NCBI GenBank assembly: GCA_009741485.1
Contig: CM019229.1
Span: forward strand, 1,414,096 to 1,478,095
Reading direction: 5' to 3'
Length of the DNA stretch: 64,000 nucleotides
From: Malurus cyaneus samueli
Lineage: Eukaryota > Chordata > Aves > Passeriformes > Maluridae
How positions within the stretch are numbered: position 1 is the stretch's first letter; every line of letters begins with the position of its first letter. The position numbers were made by a program, and so were the translations under genes. The notes under the pieces were generated by a model. The model had not been told where the DNA came from. It made no database searches and saw only the letters and a program-made list of their open reading frames with translations. Shown here one piece after another: positions 12,723-23,655 of the stretch.

Positions 12723-13405
12723 CCAGCCCTGTTCTGGCTGCAAAAGCCCTGCAGGGCTCAGTCCTTGCACGGGAAATCAGAGCCCTGGAGCCCTGCAGCT
12801 CCAAGCCAGGGCATCCTCGCAGGGAGCTGGGCACAGGCTGGGCTCAGCTCTGCTTTTCCAGGGCATTTCTGTGGCTTCTGGGAAAAGGAGCCCCAGGTGG
12901 CCCCTGTGAGCACAGCCCTGGCCAGGAGGGGCCACAGCAGGGCCAGCCCTGAGGAAAGGGACAGGGAGTGACCCATCAGGGCTCAGGGGTCCCTCCTGGA
13001 TGGGTCAGGAGCAGAGCCAGGAACGTCTCCTGCTGCTGTGGACGAGTCTGTGGCTCTGTGGGAAAGCCCTGGAACAGCACGGGGAGGGCAGGGCTCAGAC
13101 CTGTGCCGGGATGGAGCAGCAGAGCAGGACAAAGCTCTGCTCCTGGCACATCCCAGAGCCTGCCAAGGCCTTCCCAGGAGGGCACCTTCCCATCCCTCAG
13201 TGGGGTCACCCTCCCTCCCCTCTCTCCAGGAGATATCCAAGCTCAAATTCTGCCTCCCCCCACTCCAGAGCAGCCCCTGGAGCTGCCCCCTGAGGCTCTG
13301 CCTGCCAGGGTGTCCCCTGCTCCTGTGCCCAGTGGTGGCTGCTTGTCCCCAGGACTCCAGGTCCCCTCTCAGGAGAGTCACCTTCACCATCTTCTGCTAA
13401 ATGAG

Positions 13406-13618
13406 GTGACTGGGGACCCATTACCTGGGCAGGAATGGACAAACCTGCTCCAAATGCTGGGAAAATTCCCAGAAATGCTGGGAGGCAGAGTGGAGAGACA
13501 CGGCTCTGTCCTGGGCCACCAAGGTGCGCGGTGTGATGCACTGTCACGGGGGTTTGGACTCCTGGGGGAGATGAAAGCCAAGGACAGACCTGCCTGGGGG
13601 CTGTGCTGGGGCCTGGGG
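13406..13618 (-). repeat. Inverted repeat, right arm (copy 1)
   Basis: Partner of 12163-12369. The matching frames (CDALS.GF.LLGE.KAKDRPAW on both strands) are a consequence of the inversion and not evidence of a gene. Confidence 0.85.
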
Positions 13619-14652
13619 AGGCAGCAGGAGGCCAGGAAAACATTTGTGAACAGGATTTTTTTATAAAAACCAAACAAACATTGGAGGGATTCCACCCAGA
13701 GGAACCAGTGCTGGGACTGTTCCTTTTCCTGGCCTGGAACATGCAGATCTTCAGCGCTCCCATGTCCAAACAAACACATCTGGGAATCGCCAGCTGGACC
13801 CAGGGTGGATGTGATGGGATGGAGCAGAGCCCAGGAATGCCCCAAACCCCTGCCCTGGCCAAGATCCAGGCACTGCCAGCCCCACAGCCAAAGGGTTAAA
13901 CCCTGCTGGGATCCTCCAACCACGCAGAGCTGCCAGCTTTGGAGGGGACACAGCCGGGGACAGCCCCTCACAGAGCCACCCTGGCACCTGAGCACCCAGG
14001 AAGTGTCACAGAGGAGATTTGTCCCCCAGCACAGGGGCTGTGGCACGGCAGGGGCTGGCAGGGGGAGACAGGAAATTCTCCCCAGGCTCTATTTCCATCG
14101 ACAGCTGCAGTTATTTTGGGAGCTTGGCACAATGGAGAGTGCATTTGCAGGGGCCAGTTGGATCCAGGAAAAAGGGAGATGTGTTTTTCTTTAAGAAAAA
14201 TACAACACCGCTGCAGCTTGATTGGAAAAAGACCAGGTTTTGTTTTTCTGGTTGTTATTCTTTTCCTTAGCTGGTGTTGCTCTGGCACTCTGCAGCGTTT
14301 TAAGGTTTTTCCAGAAAATGAGGAGCAGCCTCAGCCCTGCCAGAAGCAGTTTCTGAGCCACCAGGGCTAAAAGTGGCAAAAGCACCAAAGGTTTCCAGCA
14401 GCCACAGCTGGAAATAACCGAGCACAGCAGCACAGGGCAGCCAGTGGGGCTCCACAGCAGCCCTGCTCCAGCCCGGGGCTTTCCAGGCCTGAATCCTCAT
14501 CCTGGAGGAGTCTGGCATTTCCTGATGGCTGTGCAGCCATGCAAGAGTGGGGAAGAGGGGGATGATCCCAGAACAGAGCAAACGGGGCATCTGGCAGCAG
14601 AGGGCTTGGCATTTGTGGTGTTTGGGGAAAATACTGGGGAGGGAATCCCAGA

Positions 14653-14840
14653 AACCAGACTGGGTTGGGTTGGAAGGGTTGGGCAGGGACATCTTCCAAT
14701 GTCCCAGATTGTCCCTAGCCCTGTCCAGCCTGGCTTTGGACATTTCCAAGGACCCAGGGGCAGCCACAGCTTCTCTGGGCACCCTGTGCCAGGGCCTCCC
14801 CAACAATTCCTTCCCTGTATCCCATCCATCCCTGCTCTCT
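14653..14840 (-). mobile_element. CR1-B part at the duplication junction
   Basis: gttgggttggaagggttggg and the following sequence are a CR1 3' end, more diverged than copy A (cagggacatcttccaatgtc, catttccaaggaccc, and a deletion giving cctccccaacaattcc). At about 14840-14852 the sequence changes to the CR1-A type and continues as CR1-A to about 15160. Confidence 0.88.
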
Positions 14841-15970
14841 GGCAGTGGGAAGCCATTCCCTGTGTCCTGTCCCTCCATCCCTTGTCCCCAGTCCCTCTCC
14901 AACTCTTCTGGAGTCCCTTTAGGCCTGGAAGGGGCTCTGAGCTCTCCCTGGAGCCTTCTCCTCTCCAGGTGAGCACCCCCAGCTCTCCCAGCCTGGCTCC
15001 AGAGCAGAGAGGCTCCAGCCCTCAGAGCATCTCCATGGTCTCTCCTGGGCTCTCTCCAGCAGCTCCAGTCTTCCCTATGCCAGATCTCAGGGCTGGGGCA
15101 GCTCTGCAGGTGGGGTCTCACCTGAGGGGGCCAAGACACATCCCTCTCCCCCTGCAGTAAATCCCATTTTCAGTCCAGGGTGCACTGACACCACTGAGGA
15201 CCAGTTTGCCACCCAAATGTTGCTTTTCCCAAGGGTGCCCTTACCCCAGGGACCCAACCTGAGCCATCCCAGCAAGGTGGGACAGGGCAGGCAGGATGGA
15301 TCCTCCTCCTCCTGCCTCCCAGGAGCACAGGGAGATCCAGCCCAGAGCAATGCCACGGGGCACAGGGGCCCTGTCCCCAACTCTGGATTGTCCCTGTCCC
15401 TCCCAGGGGCACTGTGGGGGCACAATCAACCCTGCCTGGTGCAGGAGCAGGGCCAGTCCAGCTCCCACAGCCCCAGCAGCTGGGGCCATGTGCTTTCCAT
15501 CCCTTTCATCCCTGGGATCTGACACAGCGCCTGGAACGGGGCTGCTCCTCCCCTGAAAACACGGGCAGCCTTCATCTGCTCCCTGCATGTGCACAAAGGC
15601 ATGTGCTGCTTGCAGATTCCCTTGGAAAACTGCTGGAAGCTGGGCAACTGCAGGGAATTGTCCCACAAGGTCCCAGCCTCAAAGAGACCCAAACTGCAGG
15701 GCTGTGTCCAGCCCTGTCCCCTGCGAGTGCTGGGTCAGCTTCAGAGGGTGCTGGGCAGCCTTGTCCTGGCCCCTTGCCCAAGCCTGGCTCTGTGCCCAGC
15801 TGGGCCTGGCTGAAGAGCTGGAGGTTGTACCTTTTGGGAAGTGCTGCAAAGGGATCTTCAAGGACCAAAAAGGTTAAAAAGAACCCCCAGGAGCCTGGTC
15901 AGAGCCTCTGAGCAGATGGCAGGTCCTTCCTGGGCAGCAACAGCTCTGTGTGGTCAGTGATTGAATCTGA

Positions 15971-16365
15971 CCACACAGAATCCCAGAATCATTCGGGTTG
16001 GGAAAGATCTCCCAGCCCATCCAGACTGAGCTGTGCCCAATCCCCACCTCATCCCCAGCCCAGAGCACTGAGTGCCACCTCCAGGAATTCCTTGGACACC
16101 TCCAGGGATGGGCACTCCAAACTTCCCTGGGCAGACCCTGTCAATTCTGACCATTCTTTCCATGGAAAAATTCCTCCTGATCTCCCCCCTGCCCATCCCC
16201 TGGCCCAGCCTGAGGCCGTTCCCTACTCGTCCCTGTTCCCTGGAGCAGAGCCCAACCCCCCCGGCTGCCCCTCCTGTCGGGGAGTGCATCGAGCCCACAA
16301 GTCCCCCCTGATCTCCTTTGCTCCAGGCTGAGCCCCTTTCCCAGACCCTCAGCTGTTCCTCATGG
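15971..16365 (-). mobile_element. CR1 LINE fragment (copy 2 of the 9101 element)
   Basis: Duplicate of the 9101-9500 element, with a few substitutions and short indels around 16225-16310. Confidence 0.8.
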
Positions 16366-19024
16366 ATATACCCCACAGACTCTTCAGTCCAACCCTGTCC
16401 CACTCGCCCCACCTGTGCCTGGATGGTGACGCTCAGCTCAGCCTTTTCCTGTAAATTCCCTTTCCAGAGTCTGATCCAATCCTTGGGGCAGGTGGGGAAT
16501 CATATCCAAGGGCCAGACCTTGGTTTCCCACCAGGTCCCACCCCCTGAAGGGTTCCTGCCAAGCAGAGGCCCCCTGGTCGGCCCTGAGCCTGCAGGTACA
16601 GCCTGCAAACAGCTGTTGGCCAGATGTGCTGCAGGCAGGGAAAGGCTCCCAGCCTGCCAGGGTTGCTCTGGTGACACCAAACACAAATCTCACCTCCACA
16701 GGCTTCGAGTCTTGCCGTCAGCACAGCATGAGACAGCAACGGCATGGAATCCCCACACTGCAGAAACCCCCTGGAAGCAGCAGCCTGGCTCAGATCCGCA
16801 GGAGAAAAATGCCAAGGAAGTGAACAGGCTGGGAACAGCTAGGAACAGACTAGGAACAGCTCTGGGACAGACCCATGGAGTGCAGCAGAGATGGGAGAGA
16901 GGACAGAGGTGGCAGCAGCAGCCGGTGGAAGGTGGAGGAGGGAGCAGAGGGACAATTGAAGGAGCAGATGGTCGCTAGAGGTGGGCTCTGGTGTCCCTGG
17001 GCCAGTGGCAATGGCTCTGGAGCTGCACAGCACCAGCACTGCCATGTCCTGCTGTTCCCTGGAGTTTGGGATCTCTGGGATCTGCCCTGGAGCAGCTGCA
17101 TTTCCATCAGAGCAGCCAGTCAGCACAAGGCACCGCGGCCCCAGCACTGCCTCCTGCCCCAGCAGACCGGCTCCTGTGGGGAGGGGCCCCCCAGCAGCTC
17201 CCCCTGAGCACAGGGCCCTGGGGGGACACCGGGGCGTCCTCTTGCATGAGCTGGGCCAGCACATGGCACAGCCATTCCCACGGAGCTGCCCACAAGGTGC
17301 TGGCAGTGCCTGGAGCAGGGACCAGGGTCCCCCCACCCCTGCTCCAGCCTCGGGGCTGCCTCAGGCTCTCGGTGCTTTCAGCTGGCAAAGCCTCAGCCCC
17401 TTTTCTTCCACGTTCTCCCTCAGTCAGGGACCTGGCCTGCCAAATCCCAGCGCATCCAGCAAACCCTGGGTCAGGATGGACGCACCGGGACGCTGTGTCC
17501 CTGTGGGCTATTAGCAGGTGCTGGAGCTGGGAATAGCACAAGAGTTCTGACCTTGGCCTCAGCCCCTGCCCTCCCTCCCTGCCAGGCACCTCCCCAGTCC
17601 AGAGCCCGTGTTTCAAGGAGAAACAGCACCCAGTCCATGCTTTCCATTCAAGGATGGTCAAGAGTTGGCCTTGGAATCACTTGGAGCTGCTGGATCCTCC
17701 CTGGGAGCCCTGGCAGTGCCCCCCTGCAGCCCCCCAATCTTCCAGGTTCTCCCCAGCTTCCCAGGGCAGTTTGCAGTCATTTCCTTATGGTATCAGATCA
17801 TATTCAACCCCATATCTACTCGTTTCCTCAAAATGATCCATCACATCAGTTCCATGTCTCCTCTGGCTTCCACCTCCCCCCTCAGAAGTTCAGCTTCCTG
17901 CTGCTCCAAGTCCTCTCCTCAGGGGTTCGTTGAAGATCTGCAGGTCAAGGGACAGCCCAGTGTCCTGTCCCAGCCTGGCCATGTGGCACAGGCAGGGCAG
18001 TGGTGACACTGAATCCCCATGAACCTGTGCCGTGTCACTCTTGACTCATCCACGGTGCCACCAGGCAGGACCCGGCCAGGCTGGCACTCCCTGCCCCACC
18101 CAGCCTGGGTGACACCAGCTCCACCTCACACCCATTCTGACCTGGGCTTTGTCCATCTCTAGAGGAGCCACGCCAAGGTCAAAGGACAAAGAGGATTCGG
18201 ACATTTGGAGCGGTGTCACCTCCGTGGTGTCCAGGAGGAGCCTTGTCACCTGGGGACAGGGTGAGAGGCACCCAGCAGGTTCAGCCCTTTCTTTCCACAT
18301 TCCCAGCCCTTTCCCCGTCCCTGCTGTTCCTATACCCAGGCACCAGCCCCTGGGCAGCCCCATGGGGCAGAAATGGTCCTGGGCTGCTGAAATGGAGCGT
18401 GCACAGCAAAGGCAGGAGTGACGCAGGCAGGGAAGGGAGCAAATCAGCAACTGAGAAGATTTCTAGGAAACACTCTGCCACAGTCTGGACACAATCCCAA
18501 AGCTGAACTGGTCCCAGGAGCACCAAGGCTGTCTCAGAAAGGTCAGGGCAGAATGGAGGGCAGGGGAGCCACGTCCTGGCACCAGCTGGGCTGGCACAGT
18601 GGCCGGTCCCTCCTGCCTGCTCTGGGGTCACCTCAGGAGGGCAGCTCTGCTGAGAGCAGAACTCCCTCCCCAGCTGGTTTTCCTGCCCCTTGTTGAGAAA
18701 CGCAACTCAGAGAGGTGAAATGACCTCAAGCTGCTCCTTCAGGTCTGCCCTGACCCCTCTGGTCTCCTGCCACACAAACCCCAGGGGCAGCTCCAACCCT
18801 CGGCCATGCTCCTTGACCCTCCCAGGAGCTTGGCTGGAGGACAAGGCAGGGGTGACCTGCCCTGAACCAGCTCAGGGAGGGTGTGCTGGAGCCATGGCCA
18901 CAGTGAGACCTCAGGGTTGGAGCAACTCAGGCTGGAGAACTCCCCAGCGCTCACCCCAGCGCACCAGGAAAGGCTCCAGAGAAGGTGGGAAGCCCCTGGT
19001 GGCTCCCATGGAGCAGGATGGTGG

Positions 19025-19231
19025 CCCAGCCCCCAGCACAGCCCCCAGGCAGGTCTGTCCTTGGCCTTCACCTCCCCCAGGAGTTCAAACCCCCATGACA
19101 GTGCATCACACTGCACACCTTGGTGGCCCAGGACAAAGCCATGACTTCACGCTGCCTCCCAGCATTTCTGGGCATTCTCCCAGCATTTGGAGGTTTGTCC
19201 ATTCCTGCCCAGGTAGTGGGTCCCCAGTCAC
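19025..19231 (+). repeat. Inverted repeat, left arm (copy 2)
   Basis: Duplicate of 12163-12369 within duplication copy 2. Confidence 0.85.
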
Positions 19232-19520
19232 ATTTTTTTAGCAGCAGGTGGTGGAGAAGGAGGCACTGAAACCCTCAAAATGAAATGAAGGCAGCCCCTG
19301 CGGAAGACTCAGGAATTTGGTGCTTTGTGGGGCTACACATGTCTTTGGATGGACAGAGGAACAGGGCTTGTCCTCAACAACTCTGACCATGGCCTGTGCT
19401 CTCCGTAAACCCTGCTGAACTGCCCCCATCCCATGGGAAGGGCAGAGGATGAGCTGGGATGGGATGGAGAGCAGGAGGGACCAGCATGGTGAGACCAAGG
19501 CCCCATCACCCTGTGGGTGG

Positions 19521-19607
19521 TGCCATCCCATCCCATCCCATCCCATCCATTCATCCCATCCCATCCATCCCATCCATCCCCATCCCATCCCTCCCATCCC
19601 ATCCCCG
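19521..19607. repeat. (CCCAT)n microsatellite, interrupted (copy 2)
   Basis: This is the same locus in duplication copy 2. It is longer and broken up by ccatt, ccatc and cctccc interruptions, so the two copies have diverged most here. Confidence 0.93.
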
Positions 19608-20284
19608 CCCTTCTGGCTGCAAAAGCCCTGCAGGGCTCAGTCCTTGCACGGGAAATCAGAGCCCTGGAGCCCTGCAGCTCCAAGCCAGGGCATCCTCGCA
19701 GGGAGCTGGGCACAGGCTGGGCTCAGCTCTGCTTTTCCAGGGCATTTCTGTGGCTTCTGGGAAAAGGAGCCCCAGGTGGCCCCTGTGAGCACAGCCCTGG
19801 CCAGGAGGGGCCACAGCAGGGCCAGCCCTGAGGAAAGGGACAGGGAGTGACCCATCAGGGCTCAGGGGTCCCTCCTGGATGGGTCAGGAGCAGAGCCAGG
19901 AACGTCTCCTGCTGCTGTGGACGAGTCTGTGGCTCTGTGGGAAAGCCCTGGAACAGCACGGGGAGGGCAGGGCTCAGACCTGTGCCGGGATGGAGCAGCA
20001 GAGCAGGACAAAGCTCTGCTCCTGGCACATCCCAGAGCCTGCCAAGGCCTTCCCAGGAGGGCACCTTCCCATCCCTCAGTGGGGTCACCCTCCCTCCCCT
20101 CTCTCCAGGAGATATCCAAGCTCAAATTCTGCCTCCCCCCACTCCAGAGCAGCCCCTGGAGCTGCCCCCTGAGGCTCTGCCTGCCAGGGTGTCCCCTGCT
20201 CCTGTGCCCAGTGGTGGCTGCTTGTCCCCAGGACTCCAGGTCCCCTCTCAGGAGAGTCACCTTCACCATCTTCTGCTAAATGAG

Positions 20285-20496
20285 GTGACTGGGGACCCAT
20301 TACCTGGGCAGGAATGGACAAACCTGCTCCAAATGCTGGGAAAATTCCCAGAAATGCTGGGAGGCAGAGTGGAGAGACACGGCTCTGTCCTGGGCCACCA
20401 AGGTGCGCGGTGTGATGCACTGTCACGGGGGTTTGGACTCCTGGGGGAGATGAAAGCCAAGGACAGACCTGCCTGGGGGCTGTGCTGGGCCTGGGG
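20285..20496 (-). repeat. Inverted repeat, right arm (copy 2)
   Basis: Duplicate of 13406-13618 within duplication copy 2. Confidence 0.85.
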
Positions 20497-21529
20497 AGGC
20501 AGCAGGAGGCCAGGAAAACATTTGTGAACAGGATTTTTTTATAAAAACCAAACAACATTGGAGGGATTCCACCCAGAGGAACCAGTGCTGGGACTGTTCC
20601 TTTTCCTGGCCTGGAACATGCAGATCTTCAGCGCTCCCATGTCCAAACAAACACATCTGGGAATCGCCAGCTGGACCCAGGGTGGATGTGATGGGATGGA
20701 GCAGAGCCCAGGAATGCCCCAAACCCCTGCCCTGGCCAAGATCCAGGCACTGCCAGCCCCACAGCCAAAGGGTTAAACCCTGCTGGGATCCTCCAACCAC
20801 GCAGAGCTGCCAGCTTTGGAGGGGACACAGCCGGGGACAGCCCCTCACAGAGCCACCCTGGCACCTGAGCACCCAGGAAGTGTCACAGAGGAGATTTGTC
20901 CCCCAGCACAGGGGCTGTGGCACGGCAGGGGCTGGCAGGGGGAGACAGGAAATTCTCCCCAGGCTCTATTTCCATCGACAGCTGCAGTTATTTTGGGAGC
21001 TTGGCACAATGGAGAGTGCATTTGCAGGGGCCAGTTGGATCCAGGAAAAAGGGAGATGTGTTTTTCTTTAAGAAAAATACAACACCGCTGCAGCTTGATT
21101 GGAAAAAGACCAGGTTTTGTTTTTCTGGTTGTTATTCTTTTCCTTAGTTGGTGTTGCTCTGGCACTCTGCAGCGTTTTAAGGTTTTTCCAGAAAATGAGG
21201 AGCAGCCTCAGCCCTGCCAGAAGCAGTTTCTGAGCCACCAGGGCTAAAAGTGGCAAAAGCACCAAAGGTTTCCAGCAGCCACAGCTGGAAATAACCGAGC
21301 ACAGCAGCACAGGGCAGCCAGTGGGGCTCCACAGCAGCCCTGCTCCAGCCCGGGGCTTTCCAGGCCTGAATCCTCATCCTGGAGGAGTCTGGCATTTCCT
21401 GATGGCTGTGCAGCCATGCAAGAGTGGGGAAGAGGGGGATGATCCCAGAACAGAGCAAACGGGGCATCTGGCAGCAGAGGGCTTGGCATTTGTGGTGTTT
21501 GGGGAAAATACTGGGGAGGGAATCCCAGA

Positions 21530-21765
21530 AACCAGACTGGGTTGGGTTGGAAGGGTTGGGCAGGGACATCTTCCAATGTCCCAGATTGTCCCTAGCCCTG
21601 TCCAGCCTGGCTTTGGACATTTCCAAGACCCAGGGGCAGCCACAGCTTCTCTGGGCACCTTGCCAGGGCCTCCCCAACAATTCCTTCCCTGTATCCCATC
21701 CATCCCTGCTCTCTGGCAGTGGGAAACCATTCCCTGTGTCCTGTCCCTCCTGTCCCTCCAGGTGC
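21530..21765 (-). mobile_element. CR1-B at the right edge of the duplication
   Basis: This is the unrecombined CR1-B copy. It shares the cctccccaacaattcc deletion and tgctctctggcag with 14653-14840, then continues with its own sequence (gggaaaccattcc, ccctcctgtccctccagg) into unique DNA. It marks the end of the duplicated unit. Confidence 0.88.
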
Positions 21766-21825
21766 TTGTTAGTCCTGAGTCCCATGGGAAATCTGTCCAC
21801 AAGGACAAACCTTGTGGCAGTGATC

Positions 21826-22013
21826 CAGCAGTGTCCCCAGCCTGTCCAGCAATGTCCCCAGCCTGCCCAGCCAGTCCAGATGTGTCCCCAGCCCACACAG
21901 CAGTGTCCCCATCCCACCCAGCAGTGTCCCCAGCACACCCAGCAGTGTCCCCAGCCCACACAGCAGTGTCCCCATCCCGCCCAGCAGTGTCCCCAGCCCA
22001 CCCAGCTGTGCCT
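21826..22013. repeat. 21-bp minisatellite (about 9 copies)
   Basis: The unit is of the form cagcagtgtccccagcccac with ccatcc and ccagcc variants. An alternation of variant units suggests a 42-bp higher-order pattern. It starts about 60 bases after the end of CR1-B. Confidence 0.92.
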
Positions 22014-22374
22014 GCCGGATGCAAAGCCCAGCTGGGAGGACCTTGCAGCACCTCCATCAGGAGAATTCCCCAGTCTCCCACAGCAGGACGTGGATTTCCC
22101 AGCTCTTACTTTCCTCCCAGGTGAGAGGAGAAGAGGTGCAGGAGGGGAGGGACAGTGAGGTCACTCTGCCACCAGAATCCAGTGCTGGGCACTCCAGTGA
22201 ATTCCCAAAGGGCTGGGCACTCCAGCAGCCCCAAACTGCCCCCAGGGCCCTGGAGCCTTGTCCTGTGCACTGAGAGCAGCCTGGCTGGACCCTCAGCTGT
22301 GGGAAGGGCAGGCAGAGGGCTGGGGAGCTCTCCCCTGGCAGAGCCCGCTGCACTCGTTAGCAGAGTCATTCCTG

Positions 22375-22690
22375 GGCTGTAACGCAGCAATGAGTGACCA
22401 TAATTATCATCTCATTAATGCCGTGCTGGTGCTTCAGGAACTCCAGTTTTATGGCTTGGCCATAAAAGTTGACACTATTGAAAATGTGATTTGCAGGGGC
22501 TCTCATCCTGCTTCCTTCCTCTCTGTTTATTTTAGGGAAGGAAAGATTGGCTGGATGGACTTATCAGACTTCCTACCTCGGGCAACACTTGTGCTCCCTG
22601 AAAGATCATCTGGCTAATTGGCTCGATTGTTTGCATACAAATGACAAATTCAATAAAATACAATGGGTAATAGAGGGAAGAGTTGTTCTG
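22375..22690. promoter_or_regulatory. Candidate conserved non-coding element
   Basis: This AT-rich island in GC-rich surroundings contains ataattatcat, ctcattaatgcc, tggctaattggct, gtttgcatacaaatgac and a ttcaataaaatacaatgg run: several homeobox (TAAT), POU-octamer-like and GATA-like sites. It is non-coding on both strands. Regulatory function is inferred from composition only. Confidence 0.4.
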
Positions 22691-23566
22691 TGTTTCCATC
22701 CCACACCTGACCCCTGCTCAGCTATTGGCGCTGCTCAGGCCTTGGGTGGCCTAAAAAAAAAATATTTTAGGAATTATTTCTAGAAAACATGGCAATGTGG
22801 AGAGCAAAATTGTGTAACCCCATCAGTCAGGGAGGTGAGCTCTTGTGACAGGGGACAGGGTGGCTGGGGACAGCAGGGACACCACCCTGGGCTCCACGGG
22901 GCCACCCCACAGCCCAGCCTCCGCCAAGATGCTGCTCTGAGCTTTCATCTTTCATCCAGAACCGAACAGATCCGAGTGCTCAGAGGACAAAGGGAAGGGG
23001 TCTTCCCCCTGTTCTGTCATTAACACCGCAAGATGCAGGATTTGGTTTTGTTCTTGTACAAACCCTTCAAACGAGGCCTTTGGCCTCCCACACCCCTGTC
23101 CTGCATCTCTGTGGGCTCAGTGCTCTTGTCCTGGGGGTCACTGTCCATGTCCACCTGCAGAGCCCCTCGCTGTGCTATGGGCCACCCCTGGCCTCTGTGA
23201 CATGTCCCTCCCATGGAGCAGGAATGTCACCAGCACCTGGACAGCTCAGCTGGGACTTTGGTCCAGTCTTGACCACTTCCAGAGACCCCTCCTTCCCTGG
23301 GGCTGTTTTGTGCCATGCCAGCTTTACCATGAGCCCATCGGTGCTGCTGTCCCTGGCTTTGTCCCCTGGTGCTACCAGGAAGGTCTGGCTCCATCACCAT
23401 CCCAGCTGTTCTTCCCAAAGCTGCAAGTGCTGTTCTGTCCCACCCCTCTCCATCCATCCATGGCCACCTCTGCAGGGCTCCCTCTGAGCTCCCCACAGCC
23501 CTCTGAAGCTGGTGGAGGGAACAGGGGACAAAACTGGACAGGCTTCTCCAAGGATCCCATGTGGAG

Positions 23567-23655
23567 CCCAGGAGCTCCATCCCAGAGCCCAGCAGGGCTG
23601 GTTTGGCCCAGGAGCTCCATCCCAGAGCCCAGCAGGGCTGGTTTGGCCCAGGAGC
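23567..23655. repeat. 40-bp direct repeat, two copies plus a part
   Basis: The unit begins caggagctccatcccagagc and ends with gggctggtttggcc; two full units are followed by the start of a third. Confidence 0.9.

Larger units (their letters stand above)
7970..14840. repeat. Tandem segmental duplication, copy 1 (about 6.87 kb)
   Basis: Every recognisable landmark here recurs about 6,862-6,879 bases downstream in the same order and orientation (for example 8220 with 15087, 9085 with 15954, 11279 with 18149, 13939 with 20816). Identity is very high, with scattered substitutions and small indels. The unit contains a second CR1, a CCCAT microsatellite and a pair of inverted repeats. I see no convincing gene in it. 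Confidence 0.95.
14841..21718. repeat. Tandem segmental duplication, copy 2
   Basis: This is the second copy of the 6.87-kb unit. It begins at a hybrid CR1 (CR1-B sequence before about 14840, CR1-A sequence after about 14852) and ends in CR1-B. Copy 2 differs mainly by single-base losses in runs (clustered at 18280-18650) and a rearranged CCCAT microsatellite. Confidence 0.95.

Noticed and set aside
12968..13666. 232-codon plus-strand frame duplicated at 19847-20527
   Set aside because: Apparent conservation is due to the segmental duplication and the inverted repeat. Copy 2 is frameshifted near its end, and no splice or homology support exists.
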